From Corythucha ciliata (Eukaryota; Arthropoda; Insecta; Hemiptera; Tingidae), in assembly GCA_038030265.1 (NCBI GenBank), contig CM075942.1, positions 64,732,926 through 64,796,925 of the forward strand: a stretch of 64,000 nt of DNA, given 5' to 3'. Shown piece after piece: positions 1 through 11,236 of this stretch. Positions within the stretch are counted from its first letter, which is position 1. The number at the start of each line of letters is the position of its first letter. The notes under the pieces are model-generated. The model saw only the letters and a program-made list of their open reading frames with translations. It was not told the origin of the DNA and searched no databases. The position numbers were made by a program, and so were the translations under genes.

Positions 1-527
1 TCTCCGGTTGAATCGATCCAAGCGGAGAAAAAATTGAATTCTAACCGGGGTTTTAGCCATATTTTCTTAGAGTCTGGTTCTGAGCAGAGACCTGCAGTTT
101 CAAGCACTTAGTATGGCCTTTTTTGGAGTTGGTCCAGCAAGGTAACTGGACTCAGCAGTCTCAACGGAGAGAACAATTCACAGAAAAGGTTCGAAAAGAG
201 CATTCGGAAGCAAAATGTTTCCCTCTCGAGAGCAACCGTAAACGTACGTTTCCAAACATTTTAGACGAGTTTTCAAGTATTTCGAACTGTATCTCAGAAG
301 GAATAAAGACAAACCCCCGAAACAAGCAGGTCATTTGAAAGCCTAATAGTTGTAGAAGTTTTTCCTGAAGTCCCACTCTTCCTCCGCGAGCTGTCAGTAA
401 AATGACAGCTGGCTGAATAACAAGTAATAATAGAGAAATTCAAGGAAGTGGCTTTTCAGCCGAGCATTAAGGGTGCCCAAATCTCACGAACTACCCTTAC
501 TTTACGATCATCTTAAAGGAAATTTTG
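1..527. other. No supported feature
   Basis: I see no gene, RNA or repeat structure here. The two short overlapping open frames around 120-380 lie on opposite strands of the same bases, have no recognisable domain and look like chance frames. Confidence 0.5.
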
Positions 528-619
528 TGCTCTTTCCAACGCGGTCTCCTTGAAATTTCTCCAGGATCAATGGTTGCTAAGATACCGACCGAGTTTCGAA
601 AAAAACGCCTGATGCATTA

Positions 620-1671
620 GGCCCTTTTACACGTACGAGCTTGGACAGCGGGACTGGACGTCGGGCCTGACCTCCGAGCCAGGCCCGCGCGCCTCAAAAA
701 TCGGCTCGTCGTCCAAGCCCGCGGGCCTGGACCGTCCTTACAAAAAGCTGCAAAAAACGGGACACTCCTGGCCCGCGGGCCTGGCTTGCGATCATCATAG
801 ACGTCGGGCGAAACCCGCTCGTGAAAACAGATACCCGCCGATTTTTCCTCGGGCTTGGCGCGATCATCCAGGCTCGCTGGAGCGTTGACCAAGTCAGCGG
901 TCTCGAGAGGCCAAGCCGCCGCGCCTAGTGGTTTTCAAGCTGGTTGTGAGTTCGTTCGGGGGAAAATGGAACGAGGAAACGTTTACGTTTACAACTTGAA
1001 TGGTTATTTGCTTTCAACAATTGTGTAAACATTTTGGAAGATATGGGACAAAAGGGAAAAAGGGTGTGGGTGAAGAAATGGATGAAGAAAAGGCAGACCC
1101 GCGGACAACTTTCGCTCCTCAAAGAGCTGGAAAATCACCATGAGGACTTTATCAACTATCTCCGGATGGATATTCATTTGTTTGGGAGTTTGTTGGATGC
1201 CGTTCGTCCATACCTCATCAAGCAGGATACCGTAATGAGGGAAGCTCTGTCACCAGAGGAAAAACTTGCAGCAACTCTTCGATACTTGGCAACGGGAAGA
1301 TCATACCGAGGTCTTTGTTTCTCAACTCGAATATCTGTATCCAGCTTATCAGAAGTCATCCCGTGGACAAGTCATCCGTTAACAAAACAAAACAGTGGTA
1401 GATAACGTGGGAGCCGGAAAATAACCTGATAACAGGAGCGCGGGAAAGGCCTGCGGGCCTGGAGCGACCGTGTGGATAAAGTGGCTCGACGGTTGGCATG
1501 GCGGGTCCGAAGGCGCGGCCGAACGAGCCGTCGGAAGGGGCTGATGTCTCGGCTCGCGGGTCTGAACCTCGAGCCACTCTCGTTTACACGATCACGCCCG
1601 GCCCGCGGGTTAAGCCCATTTTGGGGCAAAAACCCCTTGGCCCGACGGGCTGCGCGCCCGTGTAAAAGGCG
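620..1671 (+). mobile_element. PIF/Harbinger DNA transposon, internally deleted, copy 1
   Basis: The left end reads GGCCCTTTTACACG and the right end, on the other strand, CGCCTTTTACACG, forming short terminal inverted repeats. TTA flanks both ends (617-619 and 1672-1674), the 3-bp target duplication typical of PIF/Harbinger. The 1052-bp body is GC-rich, with repeated CCCGCGGGCC palindromic words, unlike the AT-rich surroundings. It keeps only the N-terminal part of a transposase (1034-1405) and has no room for the rest of the DDE domain, so it is non-autonomous. Confidence 0.85.
1034..1405 (+). pseudogene. Harbinger transposase N-terminal fragment, copy 1
   Basis: The 123-codon frame matches the N-terminal region of PIF/Harbinger transposases (HARBI1 relatives). 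It has a basic start (KKWMKKRQTRG), then the family's usual run of YLRMD, VRPYLIKQDTVMR, a SPEEKLAATLRYLATG block and a RISVSSLSEVIP segment, the part before the catalytic core. After residue 107 the similarity stops (WTSHPLTKQNSGR) and a stop follows, so the DDE catalytic residues and C-terminus are missing. It cannot encode an active enzyme; a role as a DNA-binding remnant is possible but unsupported. An identical copy lies 1668 bp downstream. Confidence 0.85.
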
Positions 1672-2122
1672 TTATTGACAATCCGGAAAACTGCGATTTT
1701 CTCGGAAACGGTTTATATTCGGACCATGGTCCATATAGTCATTTTTGACCCATATGGGATGCAGAATCACCCATTTCAATTATGCCCCATTTTCCCGTTA
1801 CACCCTGTATAAATACAAAAGTTTGGTTGTTGTAGGTTGGGGGGGGGGATCTCAGAATCCTGCTCCCCCCAATGCAAATTGGCTTCCGCCGCCGCCACTG
1901 GTCAACGGCTTCTGTGAGAAGACTGCTGTGTGAAGGATTAAAACAAACACGATTGGTGCGTGCCACGTCACGAGTTTCAAGAGCTTACCTGATGCAGCCG
2001 GTCGAGACTTGAGAGTGCACCGCCGCCGCCGCCCGCCCCCGACGATGGAATAGAAAGGTGGGAGTTTTCCCAGAAGCCCCACGGCTGACAGAGAAACGGA
2101 GAAGGGTGAACCGAACTTTCGG

Positions 2123-2133
2123 TCAGTTCAGTT
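2123..2133 (+). promoter_or_regulatory. Possible arthropod initiator (TCAGTT pair), duplicated at 3791
   Basis: Two overlapping TCAGTT words match the arthropod initiator consensus TCAKTY. They sit downstream of a GC-rich stretch and occur again at 3791-3801 in the duplicate. Downstream of the second copy, 3966-3989 looks like a 24-nt exon (CTTCAG before it, GTAAAA after it), which would fit a spliced 5' leader. No TATA box is seen. This is only a candidate. Confidence 0.2.
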
Positions 2134-2287
2134 ATTGCTTTTGTGTTGGGGTGTTGGTGCGGCGGTTGTTGTAATCAATCGTTTTGATGTTAAATTGCTC
2201 TTTCCAACGCGGTCTCCTTGAAATTTCTCCAGGATCAATGGTTGCTAAGATACCGACCGAGTTTCGAAAAAAACGCCTGATGCATTA

Positions 2288-3339
2288 GGCCCTTTTACAC
2301 GTACGAGCTTGGACAGCGGGACTGGACGTCGGGCCTGACCTCCGAGCCAGGCCCGCGCGCCTCAAAAATCGGCTCGTCGTCCAAGCCCGCGGGCCTGGAC
2401 CGTCCTTACAAAAAGCTGCAAAAAACGGGACACTCCTGGCCCGCGGGCCTGGCTTGCGATCATCATAGACGTCGGGCGAAACCCGCTCGTGAAAACAGAT
2501 ACCCGCCGATTTTTCCTCGGGCTTGGCGCGATCATCCAGGCTCGCTGGAGCGTTGACCAAGTCAGCGGTCTCGAGAGGCCAAGCCGCCGCGCCTAGTGGT
2601 TTTCAAGCTGGTTGTGAGTTCGTTCGGGGGAAAATGGAACGAGGAAACGTTTACGTTTACAACTTGAATGGTTATTTGCTTTCAACAATTGTGTAAACAT
2701 TTTGGAAGATATGGGACAAAAGGGAAAAAGGGTGTGGGTGAAGAAATGGATGAAGAAAAGGCAGACCCGCGGACAACTTTCGCTCCTCAAAGAGCTGGAA
2801 AATCACCATGAGGACTTTATCAACTATCTCCGGATGGATATTCATTTGTTTGGGAGTTTGTTGGATGCCGTTCGTCCATACCTCATCAAGCAGGATACCG
2901 TAATGAGGGAAGCTCTGTCACCAGAGGAAAAACTTGCAGCAACTCTTCGATACTTGGCAACGGGAAGATCATACCGAGGTCTTTGTTTCTCAACTCGAAT
3001 ATCTGTATCCAGCTTATCAGAAGTCATCCCGTGGACAAGTCATCCGTTAACAAAACAAAACAGTGGTAGATAACGTGGGAGCCGGAAAATAACCTGATAA
3101 CAGGAGCGCGGGAAAGGCCTGCGGGCCTGGAGCGACCGTGTGGATAAAGTGGCTCGACGGTTGGCATGGCGGGTCCGAAGGCGCGGCCGAACGAGCCGTC
3201 GGAAGGGGCTGATGTCTCGGCTCGCGGGTCTGAACCTCGAGCCACTCTCGTTTACACGATCACGCCCGGCCCGCGGGTTAAGCCCATTTTGGGGCAAAAA
3301 CCCCTTGGCCCGACGGGCTGCGCGCCCGTGTAAAAGGCG
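2288..3339 (+). mobile_element. PIF/Harbinger DNA transposon, internally deleted, copy 2
   Basis: Second copy of the 620-1671 element, carried by the 1668-bp tandem duplication. It has the same ends, the same TTA flanks (2285-2287, 3340-3342) and the same internal deletion. It is not an independent insertion, since the outer flanks are duplicated with it. Confidence 0.85.
2702..3073 (+). pseudogene. Harbinger transposase N-terminal fragment, copy 2
   Basis: Identical in all 123 codons to the fragment at 1034-1405: conserved N-terminal Harbinger transposase segment (LAATLRYLATG motif), no DDE catalytic core. It is the duplicate produced by the surrounding tandem duplication. Confidence 0.85.
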
Positions 3340-3865
3340 TTATTGACAATCCGGAAAACTGCGATTTTCTCGGAAACGGTTTATATTCGGACCATGGTCC
3401 ATATAGTCATTTTTGACCCATATGGGATGCAGAATCACCCATTTCAATTATGCCCCATTTTCCCGTTACACCCTGTATAAATACAAAAGTTTGGTTGTTG
3501 TAGGTTGGGGGGGGGGATCTCAGAATCCTGCTCCCCCCAATGCAAATTGGCTTCCGCCGCCGCCACTGGTCAACGGCTTCTGTGAGAAGACTGCTGTGTG
3601 AAGGATTAAAACAAACACGATTGGTGCGTGCCACGTCACGAGTTTCAAGAGCTTACCTGATGCAGCCGGTCGAGACTTGAGAGTGCACCGCCGCCGCCGC
3701 CCGCCCCCGACGATGGAATAGAAAGGTGGGAGTTTTCCCAGAAGCCCCACGGCTGACAGAGAAACGGAGAAGGGTGAACCGAACTTTCGGTCAGTTCAGT
3801 TATTGCTTTTGTGTTGGGGTGTTGGTGCGGCGGTTGTTGTAATCAATCGTTTTGATGTTAAATTG

Positions 3866-4823
3866 TTTGTTTTCCTTGCAATTAACTGAGTGCCCTATTA
3901 ATTGTGTTTTTTTGTCGGGAGATTGTTTCTTACAATTCTGCTGTTCAAATTTCTTCTCAACTTCAGGAATGCCCTAGAATCAAGAACAAGGTAAAATATG
4001 TTTCTGCCCTTTAACCCACAGTTCTTTGCCCTTTTTCTTTATAGCAAGTTCTAATGATTGATTAACTCTTCCTGTTTTGCTTCATTGCATGCAGTACCAT
4101 TTTTATTAGTTGTGGCCTGATTACAATCCGAGTATTTGCTAACTGTAAATAATCGGTGATTTTCTACTTAGTTCGGCACGCTTCGCCCCACATTGAACGA
4201 GACTTCTCAAGGGGCTTCCTCGTGTTTCTTTCAAAAAGAATTACATTTTACCACAAAATGTCGTGTTTATCCTCGGCGAACTTTTATTCAAGTTCAGACG
4301 TTTTACGAAATAGCGGAGCGACAGGCTCAGTATACCTAATCGAAGGTCAGCTGTCCTTCATGACATTGATCATCCTTGGTGCAAGTCAATTATCGTTATC
4401 GAACCGCTCATGCCGTAAAAATTTCACTTTTCTGTCAAGACTTTACCGCCTCCCTTGACCACAAAATATCTTGAAATTATTGTTTAAGTAAAATCGTACG
4501 TTGACTGATAAGCGCACACTATGATTGCACGTTTGACGCCTTGTGTTAAATAAAATGACTTCGATCGTTCCTCCAGTCCTCCCCCTCTGTGTTTTCAACG
4601 AACAATGCGAGGAGCAATCTAATTCAGAGAAATTATTTGCTACCTACAACGATAGATTCGTTCTCATAATGCCAGAACAACTAAATCCTCCCCTAACCCC
4701 CTCAACGCTAACTTATTCGGGCTGTGATCACTGATCAGATAATTCTACAATAATAATAATAATAAACTATTTTTTTTGTTTTCAATTTTTAAGGGTCATG
4801 TAAAATTGTTAAGTAGCTAGTAA
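3866..4823. other. Non-repetitive AT-rich stretch, no clear gene
   Basis: Apart from the possible small leader exon near 3966-3989, I find nothing that reads as coding. The 100-codon frame at 4156-4458 has no recognisable domain and no splice context. An (AAT)n-like run lies at about 4749-4764. Confidence 0.4.
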
Positions 4824-7043
4824 TAGTCCAGGAGCAGGTTCGGAAATCGTGCACTTTTGAGTCGAGCTTTCAAACTTTGCAGGCGTGTTCTACATGGCTG
4901 ATGAGTTCATTTTAAGATTGAAGGCAATCGCGACATCGCATAGGACGGCTGTTATTCAAGATACCCGTTGGAAATATTAGTATTTCCGCCGTTTCAGCGC
5001 TTTTTTCAAACTCTTTCCGGGTTAAAGCGCTGTTAAGGACTACATTAGACTGCTCTGAGTTCGAAAACAACCAGTGGAGCGATCAATTAATCCCGCACGC
5101 GGATCATGCAGCAGCTTCTTTTATGCATCTTTACATGAAAAAAATGATTTTCCATGCTCGCCGAATTCGGATACTAAGGGCATCTCTTTCAAGTCCATTG
5201 CATTCCACCCTTGTCCTATGGTGTCTACAGCTGAAATTTCGCCTCAAACCCCAAATCGCCCCCTAGCTGGTGGAGCTACAAATGTATTCTATGCCCCGTG
5301 TTCAACTCCCTTTCAAGGGCTGAGGATCCCCGATTTGCGCAAGATTTTTTCATGAACGTGCCTCTCACATATGAGGGCGTAATTTGTGGTTCAGAGCCGA
5401 TCCATAAAACCTATGTGGCGGCCGTAATTCGAGCTGATTTACAATAATTACAATATTTCATACGTTTCCGACCTATTTCTCGCTCGCGACTAGCGTAAAT
5501 AAGTGTCTCCAGTCAAACATTGTCGTCATCGGGCTTCAAGTAAAACTCCTTCATGTGCAATATTGAATTTCTAACGAAAGAATCGAAATATTAATGCATG
5601 ACTAATTCAGAAATAATTTGAGCAAGGATTTGGTTTTTCCAAGGGGGCATTTGCATCCTAGTTAGAATCCCCCCCCCCCCCAACTCTATCACCGTCATGC
5701 GCACTTTTCCACGTTTTCCAACAGACGTGTACTAAGATACGGAACCTCATTGAAATATAGAATAGGATGCACGATTTTTATAATCATATTAAAAACGTTT
5801 TATATTTAACCATTGAAAAATGTCAATAAAGTAATAATTTCAAAATGTGGCTCCCTAAAATGCCGGATACGTTTAGAAATTCTCATTAGATAACTTTATT
5901 AAGCTATTTGAAGAGCCGTGATCTTAAATGTACCATCGATTCTTAAAATTACAGCGGTACTGGTATTTCGCTGTTTCCATCCGAAGATTGTGAAGGTTCA
6001 GCATAGCAAGGGCGGATTCAAGACCTCTCTCAGAGGGGGGGGGGGTTGGTAAATTGGCAACCAGCACACATTAAGATTAAGATGGCCCTACTGAAAACAC
6101 TTGGCGATATGATCGTGATGCGCAATATCATGGAAATTCCAACAAAACGAGCATGGCAATGATAGAGTTGGGGGGGGGGGGTATTCTAACTAGGATGCAA
6201 ATGCCCCCTTGAAAAAGCCAAATGTTTCCTCAAATTATTTCTGAATTAGTCATGCATTAATATTTCGATTCTTTCGCTAAAAATTCAATATTGTACGTGA
6301 ATGAGTTTTACTTGAAGTCCGATGACGACAATTTTTGACTGGAGACACTTATTTACGCTAGTCGCGCGCGAGAAATAGGTCGGAAACGTATGAAATATTG
6401 TAATTATTGTAAATCAGCTCGAATTACGGCCGCCACATTGGTTTTATGGATCGGCTCTGAACCACAAATTACGCCCTCATATGTGAGAGGCACGTTCATG
6501 AAAAAATCATGCGCCAATCGGGGATCCTCAGCCCTTGAAAGGGAGTTGAACACGGGGCATAGAATACATTTGTAGCTCCACCATCTGGGGGGGGGGGGCG
6601 ATTTGGGGTTTGAGGCGAAATTTCAGTTGCAGACACCCTAGGACAAGGGTGGAATGCAATGGACTTGAAAGAGATGCTCTTAGTATCCAAACTCGGCGAG
6701 CATGGAATATCATTTTTTTATGTAAAGACGCGTAAAAGAAGCTGCTGCATGATCCACGTGCGGTATTAATTGATCGCTCCAATGGTTGTTTTTGAACTCA
6801 GGCCGGTGTAATGTAGTTCTTAACAGCGCTTCAACCCGGAATGAGTTTGAAAGAAGCGCTGGAACGGCGGAAATTCTAAAATTTCCAACGGCTATCTTGA
6901 ATAAAAGCCGTCCTATGCGATGTCGCGATTGCCTCCAATCTTAAAATCAACTCATCAGCCATCTAGAACACGCCTGCAAAGTTTGAAAGCTCGACTCAAA
7001 AGTGCACGATTTTGATATTTTTCTTGAATCTGCTCCTGGACTA
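4824..7043. mobile_element. Long-arm palindromic element 1 (TA ends)
   Basis: About 870 bp at 4826-5695 is repeated in reverse complement at about 6163-7041, with a 470-bp non-matching centre. The ends are TAGTCCAGGAGCAG and its mirror CTGCTCCTGGACTA. Small indels and substitutions separate the arms. TA at each outer edge could be a 2-bp target duplication. There is no transposase-like frame, so it is a non-autonomous foldback/MITE-type element. The arm-centre junctions carry C12 and G11 runs. Confidence 0.85.
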
Positions 7044-7063
7044 TAATTAATAAAGACAGTGTA

Positions 7064-9089
7064 GGCCAGTCAATATAAACATCAAGCATCGCAAATATGC
7101 ATGTAATTGTTTTTTCTTTTGCACATTGTTAGGGCCAATTAGAGCAGTTTATACTCAAGTTTGCAACCTTCAAAACCTTGTGCTCAACTCGTGGCACTCG
7201 TAAAACCACGAAATTCCATCAATTTTTTAGGTTGTTAAACAAAAATACCAGAAGAAAGCGTTTTTCGAGCATGACCACAGTATACATTGTTGAAGCCAAC
7301 TAAATTTGCTACAATTTAAGCCCAGTCCGAGCGTCCTACGTTTGTTATTTTCGGAGATACAGCCAATCAAGAAATATGTAATATCGCCAACAAGCGAGAT
7401 TTTATTGATAGGGTTATTTTTCAAGACCCGTAGCACTCAAACATAATGGTCCTACAGAATATCCACGCGAGAATAATTCTTAGGCAGTAGCTCAATTTGA
7501 ATCTGACGCTATTGCCTAAAATTTATTTTCGCGTGGATATTCCATAGGACAGGGTGATTGGTACTTGGTTGAGCAAAATAATAGGGGTGATTAAACATCC
7601 AAAATGCAACAAAAATTGCCTTATGACATAGGGTCCGATTTCCTTTCCTAGTCGAGATAATAGATTTTTTCACGTTTTTCAGTACATCACTGGTTTTCGC
7701 AACAAAACAGCTGTAACTTGGGAAGCATGCGTCCTAGGTTAAATCCAACGACACCAATGAAAAGAGCACACTTTTTTCTGTGTGAGTAAGGACATTTTGT
7801 CCAAAGTTAGCGAAAGATTCTTGGAGTAGACTGGGAAAATATCAGGATATTTTTAAAAATGTCAGTTTTTGACATCTGTTCAAAGCTAGACTACATTAGC
7901 CATGGTGCTCCCAGCGCGCGGCTAATTCCTCTAAAACTGTATGAAGTAACTTGGTTTAATACTTCATGCTTATTTTACTCCTGTCCTTCCCAATGTTTTG
8001 AGAAAAATCCATTGTTATACCAAAAAATGAGGCAATCAGGCCGATTTTGAGTGCCTAAAGGAAGATGAGAAAGCTATTTCAAGAAATTTTTTCCAGCTTA
8101 TTCCACTTTTATTTGTCTGTTCTCATAGATTAGCATAGGAAAAGTGAATTAAGCTGAAAAAAAAAAAAAAAAAATTGGGAATGGCTCTTGATCTTCTTGT
8201 AGGCACTCAAAATGGGACTAATTGTCTCATTTTTTGGTATAACAATGGATTTTTATCAAGAAATTGCAAAGGACAGGAGTAAAATAAGCATGAAGTATTA
8301 AACTGAGTTACGTCATACAGTTTTAGAGGAACTTGCCAGGTGCTGGGAGCACTATGGCTAATGTAGTCTAGCTTTGAACAGTTGTCAAAAACTGACATTT
8401 TTAAAAACGTCCTGATATTTTCCCAGTTTACTCAAAGAATCTTTCGCTAACATTAGACAAAATGTCTTTACTCACACAAAAAAAAAAAGAGTGCTCTTTT
8501 CAGTGCTGTCGTTGGATTTAACGTAGGACGCTTACTTCCCATGTTTCAGATGTTTTTGTTGCGAAAACCCGTGATGTGCTAAAAAACAACAAATTGATTA
8601 TCTGAACTAGGAATGGAAATCTGACCTTAGGTCATAGGAAATTTTTTGTTGCATTTTTGGTGTACAATCACCTCTCATTTTGTTCACCCAAGTACCAATC
8701 ACCGTGTACTTGAGTGCTACGGGTCTTGAAAAATTACCCTACCAATATAAAATCTCGCTTTTTGGCGAGATTAGGTATTTTGTTGATTGACTGTATTTCC
8801 TGAACTAACAGACCCAGGATGCTCGGGCATGGCTTAAATTGTAGCAAATTTAGTTGGCTTTAACAATGTATACTGTGGTCGTGCTCGAAAAACTCTTTCT
8901 TCTGGTATTTTTGTTTAAAAATCCAGAAAAAGTGATTAAATTTCTTAGTTTTTCGAGTGCCGTGAGTTTAGCTCAAGGTTTTGAGGGGAGTAATAACTAC
9001 TCTCATTGGTCCTAACGACACGCAACAAAAAAATCAATTACATGCATGTTTGCGATTTACCCCCATTTTTGTGTCTATTTTGTCTGGTC
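7064..9089. mobile_element. Long-arm palindromic element 2 (TA ends)
   Basis: The left arm (7064 to about 8110) is mirrored by the right arm (about 8140-9089) with almost no spacer. Outer ends are TAGGCCAGTCAA on the left and, in reverse complement, TAGACCAGACAA on the right, flanked by TA (7062-7063, 9090-9091). Two mirror-image 63-codon frames at 7859-8050 (+) and 8207-8398 (-) are the same arm sequence read twice and are not genes. It abuts element 1 with a 20-bp gap. Confidence 0.85.
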
Positions 9090-9091
9090 TA

Positions 9092-9555
9092 AGTATCAAT
9101 TTAGGCTGCTTTGCTAGCCGGCAGAGAGGCGTAGAGATTAGGTTTTCGTTGGGGGGGGGGGGCAAAATTAGCTGGGCCTTGATAGGGGGTTAAGGGGGGG
9201 GGTAAGTATTGAAATTTCGCCGTAGGTACCTAATTAAAGAACAACAAAATAATATAACTGAGTACAAAACGTAAGAAAAGACATCTCATATTTGAACTGG
9301 GAATCGAACTGACAATGAGAATAAGGGGCGTCTATTAGGCTGGTTGTCATCGCCCGATTGCAGGACGGTGATTTGGCTCCATTCGATGATTTTCAGTGCA
9401 TGCGATGATGCGACTTCGAGAATTGAATGTTGCAGGTGCTCAGCAAATTGTGTAGCTGATTATTTGATTCTGCCCACGAAATCGCGACTCTGAGAAGGCG
9501 CACTCATGTGTTGTTCAAAGGGGCCAATGTTTGGGAAAAGCGATACATTTGTGAT
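9092..9555. other. Intergenic DNA with G-runs
   Basis: No gene seen. Contains G10 near 9151 and G9 near 9195 and a stretch resembling worn transposon ends (GGCGTAGAGATTAGG). It may be part of the left portion of the element whose right end is at 11147. Confidence 0.3.
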
Positions 9556-9558
9556 TAA

Positions 9559-9700
9559 GGTGGCGAACATACTATAGCAATACGATATCGTTTCGACATC
9601 GCCGACGCAAATTAACAGCGTCTGGGTCAGATAGAAACAACTGGAAATGTGTCAGAGTGATATAGAAACGATATCGTATCTCCACAGTATGAACGCCGCC
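9559..9700. mobile_element. Short MITE, TAA target duplication
   Basis: Terminal inverted repeats of about 40 bp start GGTGGCGAACATAC on the left and GGCGGCGTTCATAC on the right (reverse complement). Both arms contain ACGATATCGTTTC. TAA lies directly outside each end (9556-9558, 9701-9703). Size and TAA duplication fit a Harbinger-type MITE. Confidence 0.75.
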
Positions 9701-9739
9701 TAAAAGTAAACAAAAGCTATAATTATCCGTTTCTCGGTG

Positions 9740-10875
9740 CAACTTTCAGTCCAAAATTGAGAAAAATAACTGATTCGTGACTAAAAGTAAGAAAAAAATC
9801 GCGGCTAACATCGAGAAAAAGGCTAATTTGGGGCTAAAATTGAGAAAAATGGCTTATTCGTGGAATAAAAACGCTACATTACGGGTAAAATTAGCCCGGA
9901 CCAAAAACGCTACATCACGGCAAAAAATTTCCCGGGATAAAACACCAATTCACGGTTAAAATTGAGGAAAATCGTTATTTCACTGATAAAAATGAGAAAA
10001 AGTTCCAATTCACGGCTAGAATTAAGAAAAGCCCCTAATTCACAGGATTACGAGGAAAAAACTTTGTAGCTTTTGAGGATAAAATACTGAAAAAAATCTT
10101 AATTCAAGGCTAAAATTAGGAAAAGTCTCTGATTCACGAGATAAAAACACTATAGGTATTTGATTAATTTTTGGAGTAATACATTTTTTTTTCTTTATAA
10201 CGCCGAGTCGACGTAATAAAGAAGAAAGAATGCATTACTCAAAAAATTAATTAATTACCTAAATTCATTTATCATTCACGACATAATTTAAAAAAATTAA
10301 AAACACTATGCTTCGCGTCTAAATACTGAGAAAAGACACTAATGCACATATGATTTTGAGAAAAATCGCTGATGAAAAGCTAAAATGGAGAAAAATTAGT
10401 AACCCACCAATGAAATTGAGAAAAACAGCTAATTTACGGGTAAAGTAAGGGAAAAGCGCTGCTATTAAATTGAGTAAAATGCCAATTCGCGGCTTCTTAA
10501 GCCAATTTTGCGCCTAAAATAGAGGAAAAGCGTAAAGTTGCGGCTTAAAAAAAGACAAAAATCGCTTATCGGGTATGCTGCAAAAATTCACTGCTTAAAT
10601 GGAGAAAAACACTGGTTGGCGGCTGAAATTGAAAACATGCCAATTCATCGGCTTCTGGTGCCTATTTCGCGACAGTGAAATGGAGAAACAATTTGAGAGA
10701 AGTCGCCACCAATTCGCTAATTCATGGATGAAATTGAGAAAAAGTGCTAATTCGCGGCTAAAATATTGAAAAAAAAAAAAACTTACCTAAAGACTTGCTT
10801 AAATTGAGAAAAATCGCTTCTTCGCGGATAAGATGCAGACAAAGCTCTAATTCGCGGTTTAAATTAAGAATATAT
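9740..10875. repeat. Degenerate minisatellite, family A
   Basis: Imperfect copies of a roughly 30-bp unit with core GCTAATTCGCGGCTAAAATT followed by GAGAAAAA. The unit itself contains GCTAA twice, 11 bp apart. Copies vary strongly in sequence and length, unlike a young satellite. No coding frame survives. Confidence 0.85.
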
Positions 10876-10879
10876 CATA

Positions 10880-11147
10880 ACTCATCGCTATACAATAGTC
10901 CATCACACTTTGATGGACGATATTGTTGAAAATCAGATGAATATATGGGGGGGGGGGGTGAAAAAGTACTTTTGCCGACCCAATAGGAACATTGGGTGAG
11001 CGATGGTCCACCTCGCCCCCCTAACTCTTCGCCTTTGCTAGTCGGTGATTGTGTCTCTTTCTCATGCCGTTGCGTCCGTGCGGCCCCAATGGGAACATTG
11101 GTTAGGGTGCCCCCCTCTCCTAGGACAAATTCCTACCCTCGCCACTG
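10880..11147. mobile_element. Right end of a hAT-like non-autonomous element
   Basis: The last bases, AGGACAAATTCCTACC then CTCGCCACTG, nearly match the right end of the hAT-like element ending at 50462. As there, a family A minisatellite array lies immediately inside. I could not find a matching left end or 8-bp target duplication of TTGAAGCG, so the left boundary may be lost. Confidence 0.5.
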
Positions 11148-11236
11148 TTGAAGCGTAGCAATAAGCCCTCAGCGTAATAGCAATATCTGAATCGGGATGC
11201 AAGGCTTCCTCGTTTAAATACACAAAATGTCCTTCG

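Larger units (their letters stand above)
528..3863. repeat. Tandem duplication of a 1668-bp unit
   Basis: Unit 1 is 528-2195 and unit 2 is 2196-3863. Everywhere I compared the two they are identical, including all open frames and the G-run near 1840/3508. The flanks diverge abruptly at 527/2195 and 2198/3866, leaving only a 2-3 base TG microhomology at the join. Each unit contains one Harbinger-type element plus about 90 bp of shared left flank and 520 bp of shared right flank, so the duplication happened after the transposon inserted. Identity this high means either a very recent event or an assembly artefact. Confidence 0.9.

Noticed and set aside
9740..10875. CRISPR-like regular repeats
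   Set aside because: Units are degenerate, have no unique spacers, and the genome is animal.
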